Part shown: piece by piece, positions 1 through 7,047 of the stretch
How the letters are laid out: each line of letters starts with the position of its first letter
Position numbering within the stretch: the first letter of the stretch is position 1
Assembly (NCBI GenBank): GCA_964565335.1
Contig: CAZMEN010000042.1
Coordinates: 1-23,123, forward strand
DNA: 23,123 nucleotides
Origin: Litorimonas sp964565335
GTDB taxonomy: Bacteria > Pseudomonadota > Alphaproteobacteria > Caulobacterales > Maricaulaceae
Direction: 5' to 3'
The notes under the pieces: model-generated
The model's database searches: none
What the model was told of the DNA's origin: nothing
The model's input: only the letters and a program-made list of their open reading frames with translations
Made by a program: the position numbers and the translations under genes

Positions 1-660
1 ACGACGAAGAAACTTCATAAAAAATCAATCGTGCATGAACTGATTTGGTTTCTCGACGGTGATACGAATGTCAAATATCTTCAAGAGAACGGCGAGCGTA
101 TTTGGGATGAATGGGCAGATGGAGAGGGTGACCTTGGTCCGGTTTACGGCAAGCAATGGCGCCGCTGGGAAGGGCCTGAGGGCAAAGTGATTGATCAGGT
201 TAAGAACGTGGTCGAAGCCATAAAAACCAATCCGTACTCCCGGCGTCATATCGTCAGTGCATGGAACCCTGCCGATGTGGACGAAATGGCGCTGCCGCCC
301 TGTCATTGTCTGTTCCAATTTCATGTCGCCAATGGGAGGCTTTCTTGTCAGCTTTATCAACGTAGCGCCGATATCTTTTTGGGCGTTCCGTTCAATATCG
401 CCAGCTATGCGCTACTCGTTCATATGATGGCGCAAGTATGTGATTTAGAGGTCGGCGACTTCGTTCACAGCTTTGGCGATGCCCATATCTACTCCAACCA
501 TTTCGAGCAGGTTAAGTTGCAGCTCACACGAGAGCCTAAACGCCTTCCGAAGCTCAAACTCAATCCTGATGTGAAAGAGATTGACGGGTTTCAATATGCA
601 GATGTCAAAATATTGGGTTATGAGTCACACCCCCATATCGCTGGGAAGGTGGCGGTTTAA
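1..660 (+). CDS. thyA: Thymidylate synthase (5' end missing)
   Basis: Makes dTMP from dUMP using methylene-tetrahydrofolate as carbon donor and reductant, leaving dihydrofolate, which the folA product at 4101 can recycle. The reading frame is open from base 1 (it begins TTKKLHKKSIVHEL), so the gene runs in from outside. About 219 residues are present and roughly 45 N-terminal residues are missing compared with a typical 264-residue ThyA. Visible family landmarks are GDLGPVYGKQW (folate/dUMP pocket), the arginine pair in YSRRH, the catalytic cysteine in ALPPCHC (codon at 301), and the dUMP-binding run QRSADIFLGVPFN. The GTG at 31 is only an internal valine codon, not the start. The stop TAA overlaps the ATG of the next gene by one base. 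Identification is very secure. Confidence 0.97.
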   Translation, partial: TTKKLHKKSIVHELIWFLDGDTNVKYLQENGERIWDEWADGEGDLGPVYGKQWRRWEGPEGKVIDQVKNVVEAIKTNPYSRRHIVSAWNPADVDEMALPPCHCLFQFHVANGRLSCQLYQRSADIFLGVPFNIASYALLVHMMAQVCDLEVGDFVHSFGDAHIYSNHFEQVKLQLTREPKRLPKLKLNPDVKEIDGFQYADVKILGYESHPHIAGKVAV

Positions 661-1442
661 TGCTAACGAAATTTTGTGAAACAAAACATCATCCAAGGTC
701 TTGGCCAACTTTAAAGCTTGGATCTTTGAGCTATTATCAGACTATTGAGCAGGAGTACCTTCGAGATGAAGGAGAGGGACTCTATGAACTAAATGTGACA
801 GTGAAAAACCCGTCTCGCTTGAGTCGAGATGTGGCTGCCGCAATTTCTGGGAAAGGTATTGGAACTGGAGGTCGTACACCTCTTCTTCCAGGCCAACATT
901 TTACGAAAAGCGCAATAATAAATATGAGATCCAATAGTGATGGTACAGTAAATATGTGGGACTCCGAATTTGATACGACTTTCAGATTTCCAGACTCTCT
1001 AGTTTTCTGCATGTCGATAGATGATTTACCTGCAAAATTCGTCAAAGAATATGACGATCATTGGTCTATCGATAAGAAGCATGCCGAGCGACTACAAAAA
1101 GCGATAATTGATGCTTTGTGCGAGATGCCGGCATGTCGCGTTTTAGAAACTGATGTTGAACTGAAAATTGATAGCCTTGGCCTGACTTTAGAGTGTCGTG
1201 GAGATAGAATGGTTTATCGGAAGCGATCCCATACGGTGGACGCAGCGATGTTTAACACTGTCGAAGAGATAAAGGAGTTTTACTTCCAAATACCTTTTAT
1301 AAAACCTCCAACATTTGTCGATGAGTCTGAATTCAGGTTCCTTTTCAGCTTTAAGCAAGGAGCGAACTATTTGTCCTGCCGAAAGGAGGTTTTCGTAAAC
1401 ATTGCAGATTTCTACGAAGAAGTGGGATTGTCCTCTCTTTGA
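660..1442 (+). CDS. Hypothetical protein, possibly DUF2971-like, coupled to thyA
   Basis: 260 residues, soluble, with no signal peptide or membrane segment. I do not recognise it with certainty. The N-terminus (LKLGSLSYYQTIEQEY, then DEGEGL, residues 18-41) together with the C-terminal SEFRFLF (223-229) resembles the layout of DUF2971-type and related proteins, where a 'lrlgtl.yyR..e...De.Eg' block opens the domain and an 'E.EfRf.f' block closes it. This is a pattern match from memory, not a search. The start is the ATG inside TAATG at the thyA stop, with GGAAGG about 10 bases upstream, so translation is probably coupled to thyA. The gene is visibly AT-richer than its neighbours (20, 24 and 27 G+C per 60 bases in three lines I counted) and uses less biased codons, which suggests acquisition. 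Function unknown. Confidence 0.8.
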   Translation: MLTKFCETKHHPRSWPTLKLGSLSYYQTIEQEYLRDEGEGLYELNVTVKNPSRLSRDVAAAISGKGIGTGGRTPLLPGQHFTKSAIINMRSNSDGTVNMWDSEFDTTFRFPDSLVFCMSIDDLPAKFVKEYDDHWSIDKKHAERLQKAIIDALCEMPACRVLETDVELKIDSLGLTLECRGDRMVYRKRSHTVDAAMFNTVEEIKEFYFQIPFIKPPTFVDESEFRFLFSFKQGANYLSCRKEVFVNIADFYEEVGLSSL

Positions 1443-1593
1443 TGGCCATTGGCTAGTAGAAGTGGCTGAACAAAAGTGCAGACTCGGAAACTTGCGGCGA
1501 TAGAGTTGTTGGTTAGGATATTTGTTGAGCTCAGAACCAGCAGCTTGCGACCCCGTCCAAGATAACAAGTAATGATATCTTTTCTACGTGCCC
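1443..1593. other. Intergenic spacer without a recognisable gene
   Basis: About 150 bases between the tails of the convergent hypothetical gene and the YjdM-like gene. Short open frames cross it on the minus strand, but they run into the antisense of the coding region and have no recognisable protein character. I see no strong hairpin-plus-T-tract terminator. Confidence 0.5.
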
Positions 1594-1926
1594 TCATGCC
1601 TTCTTAACAAACTGCGTCTTTAATTTCATTGCGCCTATCCCGTCAATTTTACAATCAATATCGTGGTCTTCATCAATCAGGCGATTGATGCGCACCTTGG
1701 TTCCGACCTTCGCCACTTTTGATGTGCCTTTGACTTTCAGATCTTTGATAATTGTCACCATATCCCCGTCTTGCAGAATGTTGCCATTAGCGTCTTTGTA
1801 TACCCGTTCCCCCGGTGTTGGGAGGTCGGGATTCCATTCATGCGCGCATTCCGGGCAGACGAGAAGAGCGCCGTCCTCATAACTATAGACGCAATCGCAT
1901 TCAGGACAGGGCGGGTTCTCGGACAT
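1594..1926 (-). CDS. yjdM: YjdM/PhnA-family zinc-ribbon protein
   Basis: 110-residue cytoplasmic protein of the family once called alkylphosphonate-utilisation PhnA. Residues 7-27 form an N-terminal zinc ribbon (CPEC ... CPEC, cysteines 7, 10, 24 and 27). A C-terminal SH3-like YjdM domain follows, with the typical runs VYKDANGNILQDGD, TIIKDLKVKGTS, KVGTKVRINRL and the closing IGAMKLKTQFVKK. Length matches the family. The biochemical role is poorly defined; despite the old name, members are not established phosphonate-cleaving enzymes. It is divergent from the M20 hydrolase gene, with 83 bases between the two starts. The Shine-Dalgarno upstream of its ATG is weak. Family assignment is confident, function is not. 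Confidence 0.93.
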   Translation of the reverse strand: MSENPPCPECDCVYSYEDGALLVCPECAHEWNPDLPTPGERVYKDANGNILQDGDMVTIIKDLKVKGTSKVAKVGTKVRINRLIDEDHDIDCKIDGIGAMKLKTQFVKKA

Positions 1927-2009
1927 ATTCTAACTTTCTTATTCGCGGCCCGTACTTGCACTCCCTGTCATTCTGCGCCATCAAAAACTTAAGGAAAAAG
2001 GACAGTCTT

Positions 2010-3389
2010 ATGAAGTATATTTTGGCGACGACCGCGGCATTGCTCGCATTAGGGACAACATTCACGGCCTCGGCCGATGATCTGACTCAATCCGTCGCCG
2101 ACGATTATAACTATGTCTTTGACCTTTATAAGCATTTTCACGAAAATCCTGAGCTCTCCTTTAAAGAGGAAAAGTCAGCGGCGCGCATGGCCAAAGAACT
2201 ACGGAGCTTGGGATTTCAAGTCACTGAGCGCGTCGGCGATAAATGGGTGAAGAAGAAAGTCAAAAAAGACGTTGGCGAAGTTTTGCCCGGAGTGGGCGGT
2301 TACGGCATCGTTGCCGTTATGAAAAACGGCGATGGCCCGACCGTGATGTTACGCGCCGATATGGACGCCTTGCCATTGGAAGAGAAAACAGGGTTGAGCT
2401 ATACGTCCAAAGTGGTGGCAACAGATCATTACGGTAAAGAGGCCCCTGTGATGCACGCCTGCGCCCATGACAGCCATATGGCGATTATGGTCGGCGCGGC
2501 GCGGCAACTCGCAAAACGCAAGGATGAATGGAAGGGGACGCTCGTCCTTATTGGGCAGCCAGCCGAAGAAATCGGATTAGGCGCAATTGCCATGCTCGAA
2601 GACGGCTTGATGAAGCGCTTTCCGAAGCCTGATTATGTTTTGGCAACGCATACATCCGGTTGGGACCCAGCGGGGATGATTACTTATACCTCTGGCTACG
2701 CGCTCGCCAATGTCGACTCTGTTGATATTCTCATCAAGGGTATCGGCGCCCACGGCTCGGCGCCGCACATGGGCAAAGACCCGATTGTTATTGGATCTCA
2801 GATCGTCAACGCTTTGCAGACTTTGGTGTCGCGTGAAGTTAATCCGCTAGAAGCCGGTGTTGTGACCGTGGGTTCCTTCCGCGCAGGCTATAAGCACAAT
2901 ATCATCCCGGATGAGGCGACGTTAAAAATTACGGTGCGGTCGTATGACGACAGTGTGCGGAAAACATTGCTCGATGGCATTGAGCGCATCGCCATAGCGC
3001 AGGCTCGCTCCGCCGGATTGCCCGAAGAACTCATGCCAGAAGTGAAATATGAGAGTGATTATACGCCGTCGACCTTCAACGATCCAGAAATGACGCAGCG
3101 AGTGATGGGGGCGATATCAGAATCCATTGGAGCGGAGAAGGTCGGCACGCGGCCTCCGAGTATGGGCGGCGAAGACTTCTCGCAATTCCACCGATACGAC
3201 AAAGATATTCCGACACTAATCTTTTGGACAGGTGGAGCAGAACCAAAAGCGTTTAAAAAGGCCGTAGCGAGCGGCGGCAGCTTGCCCCCTGCCAACCATT
3301 CGCCTTTCTTCGCCCCTGTGCCGGAGCCTGCCTTGAAACTCGGCGTTCAATCCATGACAGCGGGCGCATTGGAGTTATTTTCGGAATAA
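2010..3389 (+). CDS. Secreted M20-family amidohydrolase (aminoacylase/hippurate hydrolase type)
   Basis: 459-residue predicted periplasmic metallo-amidohydrolase of the M20D type, which removes N-acyl groups from amino acids; the substrate cannot be read from sequence. The frame stays open further upstream, but the ATG at 2010 is preferred: it has an AAGGAAAAAGG ribosome-binding site 8 bases before it and opens a clean signal peptide (residues 1-22, cleavage near TASA-DD). Metal-site landmarks are RADMDALP, HACAHDSH (149-156), the catalytic glutamate pair in QPAEE (183-187), a histidine in ATHTSG and GGEDFSQF near the C-terminus. The lid domain is recognisable by IGAHGSAPHMGKDP. The usual HACGHD has alanine in place of glycine. 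A lysine-rich insert (about residues 76-90) precedes the first metal motif. Confidence 0.93.
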   Translation: MKYILATTAALLALGTTFTASADDLTQSVADDYNYVFDLYKHFHENPELSFKEEKSAARMAKELRSLGFQVTERVGDKWVKKKVKKDVGEVLPGVGGYGIVAVMKNGDGPTVMLRADMDALPLEEKTGLSYTSKVVATDHYGKEAPVMHACAHDSHMAIMVGAARQLAKRKDEWKGTLVLIGQPAEEIGLGAIAMLEDGLMKRFPKPDYVLATHTSGWDPAGMITYTSGYALANVDSVDILIKGIGAHGSAPHMGKDPIVIGSQIVNALQTLVSREVNPLEAGVVTVGSFRAGYKHNIIPDEATLKITVRSYDDSVRKTLLDGIERIAIAQARSAGLPEELMPEVKYESDYTPSTFNDPEMTQRVMGAISESIGAEKVGTRPPSMGGEDFSQFHRYDKDIPTLIFWTGGAEPKAFKKAVASGGSLPPANHSPFFAPVPEPALKLGVQSMTAGALELFSE

Positions 3390-3412
3390 GGATAATTGGA
3401 ATACGGATAAAT

Positions 3413-3442
3413 AAAGGCCCGCTTTCTAATGGCGTGGCCTTT
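3413..3442. terminator. Bidirectional rho-independent terminator between convergent genes
   Basis: AAAGGCC (3413-3419) pairs with GGCCTTT (3436-3442), and an inner CGC/GCG pair extends the stem with a one-base bulge. T-rich sequence follows on both strands: TTTATTTAT on the minus strand and a looser CTTTCTTGGTTTTT on the plus strand. It lies between the M20 hydrolase stop and the transporter stop and overlaps the latter, so it can end transcripts from both sides. Confidence 0.6.
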
Positions 3443-4013
3443 AAACCTTTCTTGGTTTTTCTAATCTCTGGCGTATCAACCACCATATAATGATTGCGCC
3501 CACCATTTTTCCAGCGACGCTCATAATGATGTTGGGGGCGGTTAATTGTCCATCGCGAATAAAGCTCGCGCCATAGAGAAAAGCCGTAGTATCGATGGGC
3601 GCGGCAATTGCGGATGACAACAGAACGCGTGTCGAGAGTCTGTATTTTGTGAACGTAAACATCGCATAATCTACGAGTTCAGAGATGAGAAAAGCTGCGC
3701 CGCTTGCGAGAGCCAATGCGCCCCCACTTGTGACATAGGTCAGCCCCAAAGCGATGGCCATCGCCAATAACACCTCATGCCCGATTTCGCGTTGAGAAAA
3801 ATCCCTTACGACCAGAACTAGCCCCGTGACAATTGTAACGGGGTTAAAGGCCCAAGCGGTGAGACCGGGTAAGTTCACCATCGGCGCCCTAGTAAAAATC
3901 CAATTGATGAAAGGAATCAGTAAGATATAAAGAAGCGTATATTTGACGGTTATCAGGCTGGTCGTCGGTGCTGCTCTGTGATTTCTATTTTCCGAATTTT
4001 TGTGCTCTGCCAT
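3441..4013 (-). CDS. VUT-family (queuosine-precursor-type) membrane transporter
   Basis: 190-residue integral membrane protein of the VUT/DUF165 family, whose characterised members (YhhQ) import queuosine precursors for tRNA modification. About five to six hydrophobic segments are visible between residues 20 and 180. The family signatures VRDFSQREIGH (69-79) and SELVDYAMFT (111-120) are clear; the YhhQ-like equivalents are 'RD...r..G' and 'sE..D...y'. The ATG at 4013 is preferred over a TTG nine codons upstream (4040) because it is the stronger start codon, although neither has a good Shine-Dalgarno. It is divergent from folA and ends in the shared terminator. The substrate is inferred from the family only; vitamin uptake has been proposed for other members. 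Confidence 0.88.
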   Translation of the reverse strand: MAEHKNSENRNHRAAPTTSLITVKYTLLYILLIPFINWIFTRAPMVNLPGLTAWAFNPVTIVTGLVLVVRDFSQREIGHEVLLAMAIALGLTYVTSGGALALASGAAFLISELVDYAMFTFTKYRLSTRVLLSSAIAAPIDTTAFLYGASFIRDGQLTAPNIIMSVAGKMVGAIIIWWLIRQRLEKPRKV

Positions 4014-4054
4014 AATCTGTCCGTCGAAAGCCGTTTTCAAGAATATTCACTCGT

Positions 4055-4083
4055 GGCTTAAGCTATACGCCAAGCGCTTAACC
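4055..4083. promoter_or_regulatory. Dyad in the folA/VUT divergent region
   Basis: GG(C)TTAAGC at 4055-4063 is the inverted copy of GCTTAACC at 4076-4083 (eight pairs with one bulged C). It contains the small palindromes GCTTAAGC and AAGCGCTT. It lies 17 bases before the folA start in the 87-base region between divergent genes. It could be a protein-binding site or a leader hairpin; the sequence does not decide. Confidence 0.3.
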
Positions 4084-4100
4084 GTGTAACCCTACCGCTT

Positions 4101-4628
4101 ATGATAGCGAATCCAAAATTATCTCTTATCGTTGCACGCGCGCAGAATGGCGTCATTGGACGCGACGGGAATTTGCCTTGGTATTTGCCGTCAGATTTGA
4201 AGCTCTTCAAAGCGACGACATTGGGCAAGCCTGTCTTGATGGGGCGCAAGACGTGGGAGAGCCTCCCTTTCCCTCTGCCGGGACGCCCTAATCTGGTTTT
4301 AACGCGGGATAAGAGCTATGCGGCAAAGAAAGCAGAGGTCTTTACGCGGTATGAGGTGATGGTCGGACGCGGATTTGAACTAGCCGGAGCCTCAAATGTT
4401 GATGAAGTGATGGTTATTGGCGGGGCGCAACTATACAAAACACTTATGCCCTTTATAGACAGACAGTATGTGACGCAGGTTCTGTCTGATGTAGAAGGGG
4501 ACGCCTATTTCGACGCCCCTGATCCCAATGTATGGCGTTTGACGGAGCGGCGGAGGGGGTTAAAGACGGAAAAAGACGATTATGATTTTGCAGTGGAAAT
4601 TTGGGATAGAGTTTCAGATAAGACCTAA
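4101..4628 (+). CDS. folA: Dihydrofolate reductase
   Basis: Reduces dihydrofolate to tetrahydrofolate with NADPH, closing the thymidylate cycle driven by ThyA upstream. 175 residues, normal for chromosomal type I DHFR. Landmarks are the N-terminal strand LSLIVARAQNGVIG, the substrate pocket GNLPWYLPSDLKLFK with the acidic residue at D32 (equivalent to E. coli Asp27), KPVLMGRKTWESL and PLPGRPNLVLTR (NADPH-binding), the second glycine motif VMVIGGAQLY, and the C-terminal VEGDAYFD. The ATG at 4101 is the only sensible start, but no clear Shine-Dalgarno precedes it. hflK follows after about 77 bases on the same strand, an order seen in many alphaproteobacteria (thyA-folA-hflKC). Confidence 0.97.
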   Translation: MIANPKLSLIVARAQNGVIGRDGNLPWYLPSDLKLFKATTLGKPVLMGRKTWESLPFPLPGRPNLVLTRDKSYAAKKAEVFTRYEVMVGRGFELAGASNVDEVMVIGGAQLYKTLMPFIDRQYVTQVLSDVEGDAYFDAPDPNVWRLTERRRGLKTEKDDYDFAVEIWDRVSDKT

Positions 4629-4705
4629 AGCGGAATCTACAGCGTTAAGCCTTGAAATGCGGCGAGACACGACCAAGTAAGAGTAAACACTTTTCGGAGA
4701 CATTT

Positions 4706-5833
4706 GTGGCAGACGACAACAATAATAGTCCTTGGGGAAAACCTAAAGGTCAGTCCGGGAACGGAAACAATCCTTGGGGGCAAGGCAAGCCCGATCGAAA
4801 TCGACCCAAACCGGGCGAGGGTTCAGCGGATTTGGACAATGTGATTCAAGGTTTTAAGACCCGCGTGAAACGCGGTGGTTCTGGCGGCGGCCGTGGTGGA
4901 TTTACTGGTGGTGGCGCGGGTGATGTAAAATTCCCGAAATGGGTTTTTGCAGCGGCTGCGGTTGTTTTCTTGGGAATGTCCTCAATCTTTACCGTTCAAG
5001 GTAACGAGCAAGCTGTTGTCCTGCGTTTTGGTGACTATGTCCGCAAAGCTGGGCCGGGCCTTCACTTTAAATTACCTCTGGTCGAAACCAAGCAAGTCGT
5101 AAACGTCACCACACAACGTGAAACACAAGTCGGCGTCACCGCAAGAGGTAGTGATGTCTCCGAAGAATCTCTCATGCTGACAGGAGATGAGAATATTGTT
5201 GATATTGATTTTACCGTGCTGTGGGTCATTCGCGATTTGGAGGACTATCTCTTCAAAGTGGATCAACCTGATGATTTGGTGAAATCTGCTGCTGAGTCGG
5301 TCGTGCGTGAAATTATCGGTAAAAATGAATTGGACCCCATCATTACGACAGGTCGTCAGCAATTAGTCGGCACTGTTACGACGCAGCTTCAAACTTTATT
5401 GGACGAATATGAAGCTGGTGTATCCATTCAGGATGTTCAGTTCCAGAAAACGGATCCGCCAGCCTCTGTCGAAGATGACTTTTTGGACGTTGTGAACGCG
5501 GATCAAGAAGCCGAACGTGTTATAAACGAAGCGCGTGCCTATCGTAATAAGCAAGTTCTCGAAGCCGAAGGTACAGCGGCGCGCCTGATACAAGAAGCGG
5601 AAGGTTATAAGGACGCTGTGATTGCTGACTCACAAGGTGAAGCTGAGCGTTTTCGTCTTATTTATGAAGAGTATAAACTCGCACCGCGGGTGACACGCCA
5701 ACGTATGTATCTGGAAACGATTGAAAATGTTTATAAAGATGCGGATAAAATTATCCTCGACGATAATGCGGGGTCAGGTGTCGTGCCATATCTGCCGCTT
5801 GATAAGCTGACGCGTCCCGGAGGAACCCAATAA
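4706..5833 (+). CDS. hflK: FtsH protease modulator HflK
   Basis: 375-residue SPFH/band-7 protein that pairs with HflC to form a membrane complex around the FtsH protease and limits its activity on membrane proteins. The start is GTG at 4706: CGGAGA lies 6 bases before it and the protein then begins VADDNNNSPWGKP, the usual HflK opening. An earlier in-frame TTG at 4652 would add 18 unrelated residues. The order is a hydrophilic Gly/Asn/Pro-rich cytoplasmic tail with NPWGQGKPDRNRP, a glycine-rich linker (GGSGGGRGGF), one transmembrane helix (about 79-97), then the band-7 domain beginning GNEQAVVLRFGDYV and a coiled-coil EAEGTAARLIQEAEGY. The stop overlaps the hflC ATG (TAATG). Confidence 0.96.
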   Translation: MADDNNNSPWGKPKGQSGNGNNPWGQGKPDRNRPKPGEGSADLDNVIQGFKTRVKRGGSGGGRGGFTGGGAGDVKFPKWVFAAAAVVFLGMSSIFTVQGNEQAVVLRFGDYVRKAGPGLHFKLPLVETKQVVNVTTQRETQVGVTARGSDVSEESLMLTGDENIVDIDFTVLWVIRDLEDYLFKVDQPDDLVKSAAESVVREIIGKNELDPIITTGRQQLVGTVTTQLQTLLDEYEAGVSIQDVQFQKTDPPASVEDDFLDVVNADQEAERVINEARAYRNKQVLEAEGTAARLIQEAEGYKDAVIADSQGEAERFRLIYEEYKLAPRVTRQRMYLETIENVYKDADKIILDDNAGSGVVPYLPLDKLTRPGGTQ

Positions 5834-6735
5834 TGAATAATAATCGTCTTATTGCAGGGGCAATTCTACTTGCCATCCTTGTTTTCCTAGCCTCTTTGAG
5901 TATGTACACAGTGCGTGAAGATAAACAGGCGCTTGTGTTACGCTTCGGTGAACCCGTGCGGTCTGAAAATGCTTATAATAAAGAAGAAAACGCCGGACTG
6001 AAATTCAAATGGCCCATCATGGAAACTGTCCGCCAATATGACCGTAAGAACCTCGTATTGGATTTGAATTCTCAGTCTATTTTGGCATCTGACCAGGAAC
6101 GTTTGATTGTTGATGCGTTTATTCGGTATCGTATCACTGATGTGCAAGGGTTTTATGAGCGATTTAACACGCGTGTTGCGGCTGAATTACAGCTTAAGAA
6201 CATTCTCGACTCCCTTATTCGTGACACGTTAGGTGGCGTCGAAAGTCAGGAAATCATTTCCGGACAACGTGTAGATTTGATGCAAGCGATTGAAAACCGT
6301 GCCAATCAACGGGCTGAAGAACAAACCTTTGGCCTAAGAATCGAAGATGTTCGGATTAAGCGCGCTGATTTGCCCAATGAAAACGCTGTGCGCGTCTTTG
6401 AACGTATGGCTGCTGACCGACAGGAAGTATCAGCCGAGAAGCGTGGTCAAGGTGAGCGGGCGAACAGGACTATTCGAGCTGAAGCGGATAAAGAAGTTGA
6501 AATCCTTCTCGCTAATGCACGTAAGGAATCGGAAATCATTCGTGGTCAAGGCGATAAAGAGCGAAACCGTATTTATGCGGAAGCCTATAACCTTGATCCT
6601 GAATTCTTCGCATTTTATCGGTCTATGGAAGCCTATAAAAAAGGCTTGGGGCAGAGGTCTACTTACGTCTTATCACCCGACAGTGACTTCCTTGGATATT
6701 TAGATAATCAGAACGGCCCAAGAAGCCGTCGATAA
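5833..6735 (+). CDS. hflC: FtsH protease modulator HflC
   Basis: 300-residue partner of HflK in the FtsH-regulating membrane complex. It has an N-terminal membrane anchor (about residues 5-25) directly followed by the band-7 opening REDKQALVLRFGEPV, then the SPFH domain. A charged helical region rich in Glu/Arg/Ala (ADRQEVSAEKRGQGERANR through GDKERNRIYAEAY) is typical of HflC. The C-terminus carries YVLSPDSDFLGYL, which matches the family's 'lspdSdFfryl' block. The start is secured by the GGAGGA ribosome-binding site 8 bases upstream and the TAATG overlap with hflK, implying coupled translation and roughly equal amounts of the two subunits. Confidence 0.97.
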   Translation: MNNNRLIAGAILLAILVFLASLSMYTVREDKQALVLRFGEPVRSENAYNKEENAGLKFKWPIMETVRQYDRKNLVLDLNSQSILASDQERLIVDAFIRYRITDVQGFYERFNTRVAAELQLKNILDSLIRDTLGGVESQEIISGQRVDLMQAIENRANQRAEEQTFGLRIEDVRIKRADLPNENAVRVFERMAADRQEVSAEKRGQGERANRTIRAEADKEVEILLANARKESEIIRGQGDKERNRIYAEAYNLDPEFFAFYRSMEAYKKGLGQRSTYVLSPDSDFLGYLDNQNGPRSRR

Positions 6736-6743
6736 AGCGCTAA

Positions 6744-6950
6744 ATGAGTATCAGTGCCATCGTGCTCATCGCTATTGGCGGTGCGCTAGCGATTGAAGGG
6801 GCGGCTTGGGCGATTTTTCCGGGCGGCCTTCGCCGCATTTATCAAGATATGATTTCTCAAATGGGCGAAAGAGAATTGCATATCTCAGGTCTCTTATCTG
6901 TATTTTTCGGGATTATACTTTTGATGGTCGGAATTAATCTGCTTGCATAA
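6744..6950 (+). CDS. DUF2065 small membrane protein
   Basis: 68-residue protein with two hydrophobic helices (about 5-22 and 46-66) around a short basic/polar loop (PGGLRRIYQDMISQMGERELHISG). This is the DUF2065/YjeT-like pattern, commonly found next to hflKC in proteobacteria. It starts 8 bases after the hflC stop and so belongs to the same transcript. Its molecular role is unknown; conserved linkage suggests a part in membrane-protein quality control. Confidence 0.92.
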   Translation: MSISAIVLIAIGGALAIEGAAWAIFPGGLRRIYQDMISQMGERELHISGLLSVFFGIILLMVGINLLA

Positions 6951-7047
6951 GCCAAGTCACGGTTTTCTGACGTTATTGTAAGTCAAATTTTGCCCCTGTG
7001 CCGATACGGCCTCTTGGCAAACCTTCTCCAATGTCTAAAGTCATTGC

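Noticed and set aside
1188..1597. Overlapping minus-strand frames at the end of the unknown gene and in the following spacer
   Set aside because: They are antisense to the coding region and lack protein character; I could not tell them from chance, though a decayed gene in 1443-1593 cannot be fully excluded.
1815..2009. 65-codon upstream extension of the M20 hydrolase
   Set aside because: It overlaps the divergent YjdM-like gene, is arginine-rich and would bury the clear signal peptide that begins at 2010.
4652..4705. TTG start giving HflK 18 extra residues
   Set aside because: The GTG at 4706 has a good CGGAGA site and gives the usual HflK N-terminus.
6951..7047. GCCAAG/CTTGGC pair and GCCGATACGGC mini-hairpin between DUF2065 and the protease gene
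   Set aside because: Stem too short or arms too far apart, and no T-tract; not a convincing terminator.
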